A stretch of DNA of 7,047 nt from an uncultured Clostridia bacterium (lineage in GTDB: Bacteria; Bacillota; Clostridia; Christensenellales; Aristaeellaceae), in NCBI GenBank assembly GCA_946626395.1, contig CAMOUF010000262.1, forward strand, positions 1 through 7,047. The letters are read 5' to 3'. The translations under genes and the position numbers were made by a program. The notes below the pieces were generated by a model. It searched no databases. It saw nothing but the letters and a program-made list of their open reading frames with translations, and had not been told where the DNA came from. Of the stretch, positions 1 to 6,424 are shown piece after piece (the stretch's first letter is position 1; the number at the start of each line of letters is the position of its first letter).

Positions 1-178
1 CCCCACGCCCCCTTCCGAGAAAGCAATAAAGGATTCACTAATTTCGTTTTTCCTTCTTGGTTTATTTCGGAACAGAATAATAGGAATATTTTGAAATTCC
101 CCACAAGATTTTATATTGAATCATAAAAACTAAAAAAGCAGCTGTTCAGTTATGGAAAGAAAAGAGAAAAACGCTATC

Positions 179-262
179 AAGTTCTAAGTTCAAAGTTCTA
201 AGCACAATCGTTTTGAAATATCTGCACGCCCTATTGCGCTGAACAAAATCAAGCTTAGAACT
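179..262. repeat. AGTTCTAAG direct and inverted repeats
   Basis: The 10-mer AAGTTCTAAG occurs at 179-188 and again at 193-202, a 14-nt period, with TTCAA between. The inverse complement GCTTAGAACT lies at 253-262 and pairs perfectly with AGTTCTAAGC at 194-203, leaving a 49-nt loop. All copies are in the non-coding AT-rich leader. The arrangement could be an operator with three half-sites, a remnant of a small intergenic repeat, or chance in AT-rich DNA. No function is assigned. Confidence 0.45.
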
Positions 263-325
263 CAAGTCTGATCCAAGCCGCAAAGAAACCATACCTGAAC
301 AGATGCCAAAAATATTTCCTTTGAT

Positions 326-369
326 AAATCACCGCCTCCCTGCGCACAATAGCCGCGAGGAGGTGATTT
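326..369 (+). promoter_or_regulatory. Hairpin sequestering the SD of the spore lipoprotein gene
   Basis: Bases 326-333 (AAATCACC) pair with 362-369 (GGTGATTT). After one G-A mismatch (334/361), 335-338 (CCTC) pair with 357-360 (GAGG). This gives 12 base pairs with one mismatch, and GCG at 342-344 can pair with CGC at 354-356 inside the loop. The near-perfect Shine-Dalgarno AGGAGGTGAT at 358-367 lies entirely within the 3' arm, and the ATG follows at 374. As drawn, the mRNA would hide its own ribosome binding site. The pairing is seen directly; control of translation by this fold is inference. Confidence 0.55.
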
Positions 370-373
370 TGCT

Positions 374-952
374 ATGAAAAAGATCTTGCCGTTCATCCTG
401 GTTCTCACCCTTGGAGCCGTTTTGCTGACCGGCTGCGCCAGCAATGCGTCGACCATGCCTTCCCCCACGCCAGGCGCTACGAACATGCTGGAGCCCCTGA
501 TGCCGGAAAGCACCAATAACGGCCTTGCCCTGGGAACCACCCCCGGCACGGCTGCCACTGGCATGCCCGCTGCCACCGGAGAGCCCCTGGCCAATGGCCA
601 GCAGCCCACCGTGGAAGGAACCCGGCAGGCGGCTCAGGCAATGGAGGAAGCCGTGGAAAAGCTCAGCGAGGTGGATGACGCCTATGTGGTTCCCCTGGGT
701 GATACAGCGTTGGTGGGCGTAAAGTTTACCACCCAGTATCAAAGCGGCACGGACGACCGTCTGAAAAAAATGGTGCTGACCCGGGTTCAGACGGTGGACA
801 AGGCGGTGACCAAGGTGGCCGTGACGGAAAACGCTGCCATCGTGGCGGGAATCCAGGCGGCGTCTGAAGCGCTGAAGGGCGCGTCCAGCCTGGACGATGT
901 GAACACCAAAGCGGAAGAACTGCTGCGGCAGCTGACGGTGTACAGCGAATGA
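374..952 (+). CDS. YhcN/YlaJ-family sporulation lipoprotein
   Basis: This 192-residue exported lipoprotein has a short basic N-terminus (MKK), a hydrophobic stretch at 4-18 and a lipobox LTGC with the lipidated cysteine at residue 21. Residues 22-78 form a low-complexity linker rich in Pro, Thr, Gly and Ala. The C-terminal domain (about 84-190) resembles Spore_YhcN_YlaJ: an amphipathic helix, then DDAYVVPLGDTALVGVKF at 101-118, then a second helical part with TRVQTVDKAVTKVAVTENAA at 136-155. Family members are lipoproteins of the developing or dormant spore, with poorly defined roles, so spore location is inferred from the family. The ATG at 374 is set by the strong SD 7 nt upstream. Its stop overlaps the start of the next membrane-protein gene, so the two are probably co-translated. 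The RBS hairpin in the leader may restrain translation. Family assignment is fairly sure; the exact paralogue is not. Confidence 0.85.
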   Translation: MKKILPFILVLTLGAVLLTGCASNASTMPSPTPGATNMLEPLMPESTNNGLALGTTPGTAATGMPAATGEPLANGQQPTVEGTRQAAQAMEEAVEKLSEVDDAYVVPLGDTALVGVKFTTQYQSGTDDRLKKMVLTRVQTVDKAVTKVAVTENAAIVAGIQAASEALKGASSLDDVNTKAEELLRQLTVYSE

Positions 953-1359
953 TGGAAAGCGCCGTTCGCGCGCGGAAATGGATGCTCTGGGCAGCGCCGG
1001 TGATGGTGCTGTCCGGCCTTTTCTATCGCGCGGACGGCGCAGGGGCGGCGCTGGCTGCGTGGATTCTTCTGGGGCTGATCCCGTGGAGAGAAAAACGCCG
1101 GGCGCAATTTTATCCGGGTCAAAGAAAGATGAAGTTTTCCCGGATTTATTTTGGCTGTTCCCTCTCTCTCTTATTCGTTTCTTCCTTCACGGCAGCATTT
1201 CACATTCTTTGGGGGATGGATCAGCCGCTGCTGATTACAGGCGCTATTCTCATGGGGTTGCCTGTTGGCGCGGAAACCTTCCTTTGGCATGTGCCCAGAC
1301 GCCTCTGTCTAATCGGCGGAATAATGATGACGGCTGCGCTGCTGATGCTGCGGCAATAA
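949..1359 (+). CDS. Small polytopic membrane protein coupled to spore lipoprotein
   Basis: This is a 136-residue integral membrane protein that I do not recognise as a named family. Hydrophobic segments lie at roughly 12-25 and 30-44, then about 66-86, 91-108 and 116-134, giving four or five likely membrane spans. A basic loop (REKRRAQFYPGQRKMK) follows the second segment and is probably cytoplasmic. The start overlaps the stop of the upstream lipoprotein gene as ATGA, with a second ATG one codon later. No good Shine-Dalgarno is visible, which fits translational coupling. The adjacency suggests a role at a spore or forespore membrane, but that rests on context alone. The gene ends 46 bases before the convergent DUF4230 gene. 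Confidence 0.7.
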   Translation: MMESAVRARKWMLWAAPVMVLSGLFYRADGAGAALAAWILLGLIPWREKRRAQFYPGQRKMKFSRIYFGCSLSLLFVSSFTAAFHILWGMDQPLLITGAILMGLPVGAETFLWHVPRRLCLIGGIMMTAALLMLRQ

Positions 1360-1382
1360 AAGAACCCGCGAACAGGCGCGGG
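1355..1382 (-). terminator. Rho-independent terminator of the DUF4230 unit
   Basis: Read on the minus strand, CCCGCG (1382-1377), a 6-nt loop and CGCGGG (1370-1365) form a 6-bp all-GC stem followed directly by the T-rich tract TTCTTTTATT (1364-1355). It lies 24 bases beyond the minus-strand stop and overlaps the plus-strand gene's stop codon. On the plus strand the same stem is followed by CTGAAAAATG and only later by a run of seven T (1401-1407), so any action on the plus-strand operon would be weak. Confidence 0.7.
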
Positions 1383-1405
1383 CTGAAAAATGATAGATTG
1401 TTTTT

Positions 1406-2062
1406 TTATTCCTGTGCCTGTATGAATTCCAGGCGCAGGTTTTCATTTGTCCATTGTTTGAACAGGATGGTCAGCTGTTCGCAGGCGGAATTCCAGGCTT
1501 CCTCCAGGCAGGCGGGATCCTCCAGATACGCCTTACGGCAGGTTTCCTGCTGAGCGTTGACCATGGCCTGATACCGGTCCTGAGAACCCAGACGCCAGAA
1601 ATCATTGCTTTCCGGCTTGCCGGTCACCTCAAAACGGTCGTAGAGCATGCCTGCTTTGGGTACTTCTACGGTGAGCAGATTTTCAGAGGGCGTCAGCCGT
1701 ACCTCCTCCAGCTTCACCCCCAGGCCGATTTCATAGGTATAAGGGGCCGATACATGGCTGACCGTGCCAATGAGCTTGGCTTTGATTTCGCCGTCCAGCA
1801 CGCCGGTGTCCGTATGACGCACCGCGATCAATTCCCCCACCTTTTCCATTTCATGGGTCAATTGAGTGGCGGTTTGCTGATAATCGATTCTAAAAAACGT
1901 CCTGTCCAGCCATGCTTTGATATACGGGGAAAAATACTGCGCCAGGATGATGGCCAGGGCCAATATCAGCACCAACCCAATTTTCCTGGGCAGCCAAGTC
2001 AGCGCCCTGCTGTGGGGCCGGGCGCGTCTTTCTTCCCGATCTTCTTGATAGGATTCCTTCAT
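1406..2062 (-). CDS. DUF4230-like membrane-anchored protein
   Basis: From the ATG at 2062 this is a 218-residue protein. A strongly charged N-terminus (about 1-27, rich in Arg, Glu and Lys) is followed by one hydrophobic span at about 28-44 and then a long extracytoplasmic or membrane-associated domain (about 55-215). The segment EMEKVGELIAVRHTDTGVLD, followed by a beta-rich stretch (KAKLIGTVSHVSAPYTYEIG), resembles DUF4230, a family of single-pass proteins of unknown function in Firmicutes and Bacteroidetes. The frame can be extended to a TTG at 2086, but that start has no Shine-Dalgarno and overlaps the upstream small gene. The ATG at 2062 comes 4 nt after that gene's stop, so I prefer it with translational coupling. 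A terminator follows. Function is unknown; the family match is from memory and moderately sure. Confidence 0.72.
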   Translation of the reverse strand: MKESYQEDREERRARPHSRALTWLPRKIGLVLILALAIILAQYFSPYIKAWLDRTFFRIDYQQTATQLTHEMEKVGELIAVRHTDTGVLDGEIKAKLIGTVSHVSAPYTYEIGLGVKLEEVRLTPSENLLTVEVPKAGMLYDRFEVTGKPESNDFWRLGSQDRYQAMVNAQQETCRKAYLEDPACLEEAWNSACEQLTILFKQWTNENLRLEFIQAQE

Positions 2063-2066
2063 GCCT

Positions 2067-2234
2067 TCACATCCATTCTTCCGCAAGAACCAGAAGATAA
2101 ATAATGCCGCGGATCAGATAATAGGTGATCGACAAATAGCCGATGGTCATCACAAAATAATTCCATATTCTTCTTATGCCCCTCTTCCGCTTGCGTCTGC
2201 GGACTGGAGGATGCTCATTGGCGCGGGGCTGCAT
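2067..2234 (-). CDS. 55-residue basic single-span membrane peptide
   Basis: This small gene runs from an ATG at 2234 to a TGA at 2069-2067. It has a strong Shine-Dalgarno AAAGGAGG at 2252-2245, 10 nt before the start, and a sigma-A-like promoter further upstream. The peptide begins MQPRANEHPP, continues with a very basic block (VRRRKRKRGIRR, residues 11-22) and ends with one hydrophobic span (about 26-50, with many Tyr, Ile and Leu) and a short acidic tail (AEEWM). The basic block predicts an N-in topology. It is separated by 4 nt from the DUF4230 gene, which also starts with a charged, Arg-rich segment and a single span, so the two could form a complex. I do not recognise the family. RBS, promoter and tight spacing make a real gene likely. 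Confidence 0.7.
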   Translation of the reverse strand: MQPRANEHPPVRRRKRKRGIRRIWNYFVMTIGYLSITYYLIRGIIYLLVLAEEWM

Positions 2235-2266
2235 CGTTTCCGGGCCTCCTTTCCTTTGGATACTTC

Positions 2267-2295
2267 ATTATACAACATATTCTTCATTATTTCTA
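2267..2295 (-). promoter_or_regulatory. Sigma-A-like promoter of the small peptide/DUF4230 unit
   Basis: On the minus strand, TAGAAA (2295-2290, four of six matches to TTGACA) is followed after exactly 17 bp by a perfect TATAAT (2272-2267). Transcription would start near 2260, shortly before the SD at 2252-2245. The surrounding DNA is AT-rich and lies between the galT terminator and the small gene, where a promoter is expected. Confidence 0.65.
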
Positions 2296-2343
2296 CATAT
2301 TTTTGAAATAAATTATCATGCCATATTTTGCTGCGCAGGATAC

Positions 2344-2370
2344 GAAAAAGCCCCCTTCAAAGAAGGGGAC
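2344..2370 (-). terminator. Rho-independent terminator after galT
   Basis: On the minus strand CCCCTTC (2368-2362), a TTT loop and GAAGGGG (2358-2352) form a perfect 7-bp stem, followed after GC by TTTTTC (2349-2344). It begins about 12 bases after the galT stop and separates the transporter/galT unit from the downstream promoter. Confidence 0.8.
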
Positions 2371-2382
2371 AAAAAAGGAGCT

Positions 2383-3846
2383 TCAAAACAAGGTATCCAG
2401 GAAACGTTTAAGACCCGCCTGGCCTGCTTCATCCTGCTTGTAAACGCCCGCGTCGCACAGCACCTGATAGCAGGTATCCGCCACGGCGGCATGAAGCGCT
2501 TCCTCCGCCTGGGCTTTCGTCATGGCGCGGCCTTTGGTTTCAGCGATTTCCTTCACCCACGCTTCATGGCTGGAGCCGGCGGGAATATCGCCCTGACCCA
2601 TCAGATAAGGCTCCAGGGCCGCCAATTCCGTCTTCAGCCTGCCCGGCAGGATAAACAGGCCCATCACCTCGATCAGGCCGATATTTTCCTTTTTGATGTG
2701 ATGCAGCGGCGCGTGGGGATGGAAGATGCCCAATGGATGCTCTTCGCTGGTGCGGTTGTTCCTCAGCACCAGATGCATCTGATACCGGCCGTCCGGCAGC
2801 TTTCTCAAGGTGGGCGTGACCGTATTGTGGGGCGCGTCGGTGCGGGCGAAAATATCGCAGGCGGGATCGCTGTACTGCCGCCAGGCAGACAGCACCTTCA
2901 TGGCGATTTCTTTCAGGGCTTTCTGATCGTCGCTGACAAATCGCAGGCAGGTCATGGGCCAATCCACCACCCCGGCCTCCACCGGCGCTTTAAACCGCCA
3001 TTTGACAGGCGCTTTATCCATGGGGAACACGTGCCTGCCGCCCTGGTAATGGTCGTGGGTCAGGATGGAGCCGCCCACGATGGGCAAATCGGCATTGGCC
3101 CCGATAAAATAGAAGGGGAACTTATCCACGAATTCAAACAGCCGGTCAAAGGTCTTTTCTGTCAGCAGCATGGGCTCATGCACGCCGTCCAGCACGATGC
3201 AGTGTTCGTTAAAGTAGGCGTAGGGAGAATACTGGAAATACCATTCCTCCCCCGCCAGATTCAGGGGAATCACCCGATGGTTCTGCCGTCCGGGGAAACC
3301 GGCCCTCCCAGCATAGCCCGGGTTTTCCTTGCAAAGCATGCACATGGGATAGCCGGACTTGGGCGCGTTCCGGGCAGCGGCGATATCCCGGGGATCTTTT
3401 TCCGGCTTGCTCAGATTGATGGTGATTTCCAGCTCGCCGCAGGGCGACGGGGCGGAATACTGAATATTCTGGGCGATGCGCTTGACGCGGATATAATCCA
3501 CATCCCGGCACAGATCATAAAACCACTGCATGGCAGCTTCCGGCCCGCCGGACTGCATGAGGCTGTAGAACTGCCTGCGCACCTGGGCAGGATGGGGCGT
3601 AAACGCGCCGGACAGCCGGGCCGTGAACCGCTCCTTTTCATCATTGGTATCCTTTATCACCTGATGGTCAGCGGCCCATTGGGCCAATTCCTCCAGGCAG
3701 TCCGGGATATCCTCGCTTTGCAGTTCACCCTCTATCGGGGCGTCCTGCTTGAGGGCGTCCAAAAGCAAATTTTGCGTATAGGCCCGATCCTCCGGCAAAA
3801 CCAGTTTCTTTTGTTCCGCCAGAGAAAGCAGTTGATCCAACAGCAT
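2383..3846 (-). CDS. galT: UDP-glucose--hexose-1-phosphate uridylyltransferase, type 2
   Basis: GalT catalyses UMP transfer between UDP-glucose and galactose-1-phosphate in the cytoplasmic Leloir pathway. From the ATG at 3846 the protein is 487 residues, normal for the Firmicute type-2 family and longer than the E. coli-type enzyme. Diagnostic pieces include CMLCKENPGYAGR (169-181), NHRVIPLNLAGEEWYFQYSP (189-208) and GGSILTHDHYQGG (258-270). By family analogy the second His of the HDH (264-266) is the uridylylated nucleophile. A further FHPHAPLHHIKKENIGLIEV block lies at 375-394. All expected blocks are present, so the enzyme looks active. The frame extends to an ATG at 3888 overlapping the upstream permease gene, but AAGGGGG at 3860-3854, 7 nt before the ATG at 3846, sets that start. 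It lies 26 nt after the permease stop and is probably co-transcribed with it. No galK or galE is visible in the window. Confidence 0.93.
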   Translation of the reverse strand: MLLDQLLSLAEQKKLVLPEDRAYTQNLLLDALKQDAPIEGELQSEDIPDCLEELAQWAADHQVIKDTNDEKERFTARLSGAFTPHPAQVRRQFYSLMQSGGPEAAMQWFYDLCRDVDYIRVKRIAQNIQYSAPSPCGELEITINLSKPEKDPRDIAAARNAPKSGYPMCMLCKENPGYAGRAGFPGRQNHRVIPLNLAGEEWYFQYSPYAYFNEHCIVLDGVHEPMLLTEKTFDRLFEFVDKFPFYFIGANADLPIVGGSILTHDHYQGGRHVFPMDKAPVKWRFKAPVEAGVVDWPMTCLRFVSDDQKALKEIAMKVLSAWRQYSDPACDIFARTDAPHNTVTPTLRKLPDGRYQMHLVLRNNRTSEEHPLGIFHPHAPLHHIKKENIGLIEVMGLFILPGRLKTELAALEPYLMGQGDIPAGSSHEAWVKEIAETKGRAMTKAQAEEALHAAVADTCYQVLCDAGVYKQDEAGQAGLKRFLDTLF

Positions 3847-3872
3847 ATTGTTTCCCCCTTCATCATATGAAC

Positions 3873-4862
3873 TTATTTTTTCTTCCATACAGGACGCAGG
3901 AGCACAAAGCTATACAAGGTCAGGGACAGGAGCAGCCAAACCAATTCCTGAGGCGTTCCTTCGTTCAGCGCGTCCTTTCCCACGGCCGCGCAGGCGGCAT
4001 ACAGGGCCAAGGGAATCACCGCCAAAGGATGATGAAAACTGAGCAGCGCAATAATCACGCCTGAAAAGCCATACAGCGCGGACGCTTCCGCCAGCGTCAT
4101 CCCCAGCATGCCGGACAGCACGCACACAGCGCCGCTTATGCCCGCCAAAGCGCCGGACAGGCAGCAGACGAGCAGGATGTTTCTTTTCAGCGGCATCCCA
4201 GCCCTTTTCGCGGCCTCCGGATTGGCGCCGCCAGCCTTCACTTCAAAGCCGAAAACGCCTGCCTTGAGAATGATCCATGCGATCAGGCAGCACAGGAGCG
4301 CCGCGGGCAAAGCAAGGCTCAAGGAAACGCTGCCGATTTGCACCTGCGGAATGGACAGAGAGGCATGAAGGCTGGCGTCTGTATGGGCGGAAAGCACTTC
4401 TTCCCAGAGCCAGGAAGCGCCATGGAGCGCGATGCCGATCAGCGACACTGACGAAAGCACCTGATGCATCTGAAACCGTACAGTCAGCCAGCCAAACAAA
4501 GCGCCCCAAAGAAAACCGCCCAGCATGCCCAGCAGCACACAGGCCCACCAGGGGGCTCCCAGCAGGACCGCCCCTGTCAGCGTGGCCATGGCCCCCGCGA
4601 TCCATTGCCCCGGCACGCCCAGATTCATAACGCCCGCTTTTCCGCATAGGGCGGCAGATAAACCGGTCAGCAAAAGCAGGGCCCAGGAGAGAATCAGACG
4701 GGCCGCCTGATTGGGAGAAGAAAACCCGGAGAGCATCAGGGCCTTTAAGCTGTGAAGGGGCTGCGGGACGCGAAACAGAAACAGCATCCCTGCCGACAGG
4801 GCAAGGCCCAGCAGGATCGCTGCCCAGGACGTGATCATTCGTTTTACGGTTCGCCGGCTCAT
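3873..4862 (-). CDS. BMP-family (nucleoside-type) ABC permease, diverged
   Basis: This 329-residue membrane protein has about eight to ten hydrophobic segments and matches the BPD_transp_2 permease fold of NupP/YufP-type nucleoside importers. Recognisable blocks are GKAGVMNLGVPGQWIAGA (74-91), corresponding to the family's RAGVINIGLEGQ-type motif, and the cytoplasmic coupling segment KAGGANPEAAKRAGMPLKRN (209-228) followed by SGALAGISGAV (236-246). Two places depart from what I recall of the family. The usual NEV...LN pattern reads MHQVLSSVSLIGIA (132-145), and the late GF-D/E-GIAVALLG segment reads GFSGVIIALLSFHH (265-278). The start overlaps the ATPase stop as ATGA, so the two are coupled, with GGGAGAGGA just before the ATG. 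Its substrate could be nucleosides or another small molecule; the linked galT also permits a sugar. Family sure, substrate unsure. Confidence 0.85.
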   Translation of the reverse strand: MSRRTVKRMITSWAAILLGLALSAGMLFLFRVPQPLHSLKALMLSGFSSPNQAARLILSWALLLLTGLSAALCGKAGVMNLGVPGQWIAGAMATLTGAVLLGAPWWACVLLGMLGGFLWGALFGWLTVRFQMHQVLSSVSLIGIALHGASWLWEEVLSAHTDASLHASLSIPQVQIGSVSLSLALPAALLCCLIAWIILKAGVFGFEVKAGGANPEAAKRAGMPLKRNILLVCCLSGALAGISGAVCVLSGMLGMTLAEASALYGFSGVIIALLSFHHPLAVIPLALYAACAAVGKDALNEGTPQELVWLLLSLTLYSFVLLRPVWKKK

Positions 4863-6388
4863 TCGTCCTCTCCCTCTGCCGTCATGCCCCCGAACCGGTG
4901 CTGACGGCGCTGCCCATTCATATATAAGCCCAATTCCGAAGCGAAGGTATCTTCCCGCAGAAATTCACCCACCGCTTCTCCCCGGTGCAGCACCATGATC
5001 CGATCCGCCAATTCCAAAGCGTCCTGGACTTCATTTGTCAGGATCAGCACAGCGCATCGGCTGGCCCGGGCCAGAAATAATTGCTCCCGCATGGCTTCGG
5101 CTTCCTTCGGGTTCATCCCATAGTAAGGAGAATCCACGATCAGCAGCGAGGGCTTATTCTCCATTTCCCTATTTAACAGCAGCAGGCGCAGCGTTCCCTG
5201 GGTCAGATCATCGGGATATTGGCGGGGCCATACACCCTTGAACAGCGCATGCCGCTCCAGGATATCCAGCGCGTTTTCCCTGCGCCTTCTGCTTAGGAGC
5301 CATCCCCCTTCCTGAAAACCGCTGAAAGCGTAACGATCCAGCAGCAGGTTTTCTTCCACCGTAAGATCAGCGATCGCTTCCGTCTTGCTTGCTTCCCGGC
5401 TGACCCACGCGATCCCCGCTTTTTTGAATTCCCAGGGAGACAGCGCGGTAATTTCTTTCCCGTCCATCCTGATCCGGCCGCTGAAAGCCCGCCGGGCGCC
5501 CGTGAGCGCTTGCAGCAGCGCGTCCCAGCCCTGGGGGCTGCGGCCCAGCAGACACATGATTTCCCCTGTTCTGGCCTCGAAAGACAGTCGGCTGCAGCAT
5601 TCCGTTTTTTCGTCCGCCTCCAGCGCGGTCAGCTGACGGACCTCCAGGGCCACGCTGCCCAATGTCACTTCCTTTTTCTGGGGCAGAGCCAAAACGCCCA
5701 TTTCAGCTTTCAGCTGCTCCGACGTTATTTCCTCTGTGGAAAAGCTGACCGGTCTTGCGTTTTTGCGCAAAACCGTCACGCCGTCGCAAAGGGCCAGCAC
5801 GGTTTCGGGACTTTGAGACAGCACCAGGGTCGTAACGCCCGCTTGGGACAGCCTGAGCAGGACGGCATTCAATTCCTTCAGTTCCAGCGAGGAAAGCACG
5901 CGGTCCGGTTCATCCAGGATCAGCACGTCCTTTTCCTGCAAAATAAATCGCAGGATCTGGGCCCAGAGCCATTGATTCTGGGTCATTTCCTCGGGGAGCG
6001 CATCCAAATCAAATGGAAGGCCGAAATCCTGAATGATCTCTTCCGCCTGAAGGCGGGCTTTCTTTTTCCGGATTTTTCCTGAAGGAGCGTATTCAGCCCC
6101 CAGCAGCAAATGATCCATGAGATCAAAGCCGGAAACATAAGCATTCAATCCGTCCGCCACGCCGATTCCCCAGACGGCGGCATCCCGGGGACGATTGAGC
6201 CTGGCCCTTTCCTGGTCCAGCCGGATTTCGCCCTGATCGGGCTTTTTCTGGCCTGAAAGCATTTGAGCGATCAGGGTTTTTCCTGTTTGCCTGTCTCCCA
6301 GCAGCCCGTGGATATCGCCTTTCAACAGGCGCAGGCTGAAATCCCTGATTTCCTCTTTCGTATCCATGCGCTTGAAAATATGCAGCAT
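4859..6388 (-). CDS. Tandem-domain ABC ATPase with degenerate motifs (NupO/YufO-like)
   Basis: This would be the cytoplasmic energy subunit for the overlapping permease. From the ATG it is 509 residues with two nucleotide-binding domains, like NupO/YufO and RbsA. NBD1 (about 1-235) keeps Walker A GDRQTGKT (31-38) and Walker B DVLILDEP (154-161). Its Q-loop region reads GIGVADGLNAY (74-84), the LSGGQ position reads MTQNQ (135-139), and the H-loop His is replaced in LVLSQSP (188-194). NBD2 (about 240-480) has GRSPQGWD (282-289) at Walker A with no Lys, LTQGT (395-399) at the signature, and LLIVDSP (415-421), with Ser replacing the catalytic Glu. Loss of the NBD2 lysine is common in this family, but the NBD1 changes are not. 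The ATG at 6388 is used for the coordinates. The true start may be an ATC at 6409, adding seven residues (see the SD entry). The frame is fully open, so it is not an obvious pseudogene. Confidence 0.85.
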   Translation of the reverse strand: MLHIFKRMDTKEEIRDFSLRLLKGDIHGLLGDRQTGKTLIAQMLSGQKKPDQGEIRLDQERARLNRPRDAAVWGIGVADGLNAYVSGFDLMDHLLLGAEYAPSGKIRKKKARLQAEEIIQDFGLPFDLDALPEEMTQNQWLWAQILRFILQEKDVLILDEPDRVLSSLELKELNAVLLRLSQAGVTTLVLSQSPETVLALCDGVTVLRKNARPVSFSTEEITSEQLKAEMGVLALPQKKEVTLGSVALEVRQLTALEADEKTECCSRLSFEARTGEIMCLLGRSPQGWDALLQALTGARRAFSGRIRMDGKEITALSPWEFKKAGIAWVSREASKTEAIADLTVEENLLLDRYAFSGFQEGGWLLSRRRRENALDILERHALFKGVWPRQYPDDLTQGTLRLLLLNREMENKPSLLIVDSPYYGMNPKEAEAMREQLFLARASRCAVLILTNEVQDALELADRIMVLHRGEAVGEFLREDTFASELGLYMNGQRRQHRFGGMTAEGEDE

Positions 6389-6406
6389 TTCAACGGCGAA
6401 TTCCTG

Positions 6407-6424
6407 GATGCTCTTTCCCTCCTT
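6407..6424 (-). promoter_or_regulatory. SD pointing to a probable ATC start for the ABC ATPase
   Basis: The minus strand carries AAGGAGGG (6424-6417). No ATG, GTG or TTG lies in any useful position after it in the ATPase frame. The in-frame ATC at 6409-6407 is 8 nt from the AGGAGG core, an ideal spacing, whereas the first ATG (6388) is 29 nt away. Translation from the ATC adds (M)QEFAVE before MLHIFKR. That restores the usual family beginning, an M-E-Y-x-x-E-M-x-x-I-x-K-x pattern as I recall it. ATC is a very rare start codon, as with AUU in E. coli infC. Alternatives are a sequencing error or a decayed ATG. Confidence 0.6.

Larger units (their letters stand above)
1..373. other. Non-coding AT-rich leader region
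   Basis: No gene is convincing here. The first 250 bases are AT-rich, unlike the GC-rich coding sequence that follows. A plus-strand frame is open from base 1 to a TAA at 124-126, but its 41 codons show no recognisable domain and could at most be the tail of a gene beyond the edge. The region holds a cluster of AGTTCTAAG repeats (179-262) and an RBS-occluding hairpin (326-369), listed separately. A TTGAAA at 91-96 followed by TATATT at 112-117 has only a 15-bp spacer, so I do not call it a promoter. I could not identify a confident sporulation-sigma promoter for the downstream lipoprotein gene, although one is expected from its family. Confidence 0.6.

Noticed and set aside
1..126. Possible C-terminal tail of a plus-strand gene at the left edge
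   Set aside because: Forty-one AT-rich codons without a recognisable motif or terminator are not enough to support a gene.
326..369. Leader hairpin as a terminator for a minus-strand gene
   Set aside because: There is no convincing minus-strand gene to its right and no T-tract directly after the stem on that strand.
262..742. Minus-strand open frames opposite the lipoprotein gene
   Set aside because: The plus strand has a lipobox, a strong SD and a family match. The minus frames are low-complexity translations of the repetitive linker.
1406..2086. TTG start at 2086 for the DUF4230 protein
   Set aside because: No Shine-Dalgarno precedes it and it overlaps the small upstream gene; the ATG at 2062 fits the 4-nt coupled junction better.
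1454..2104. 216-codon plus-strand open frame opposite the DUF4230 gene
   Set aside because: Antisense shadow. The minus-strand frame has a membrane span, charged tail and gene context; the plus frame has none of these.
2176..3870. 564-codon plus-strand open frame opposite galT
   Set aside because: It is the antisense of a clear galT with all family motifs. Its translation shows no domain and it lacks a fitting RBS. Long antisense frames are common in GC-rich genes.
2383..3888. ATG at 3888 as the galT start
   Set aside because: It lies inside the end of the permease gene without an SD; AAGGGGG is correctly spaced for the ATG at 3846.
4859..6388. Pseudogene call for the ABC ATPase
   Set aside because: There are no internal stops or frameshifts, length is normal, Walker A and B of NBD1 are kept, and the overlap with the permease is preserved.
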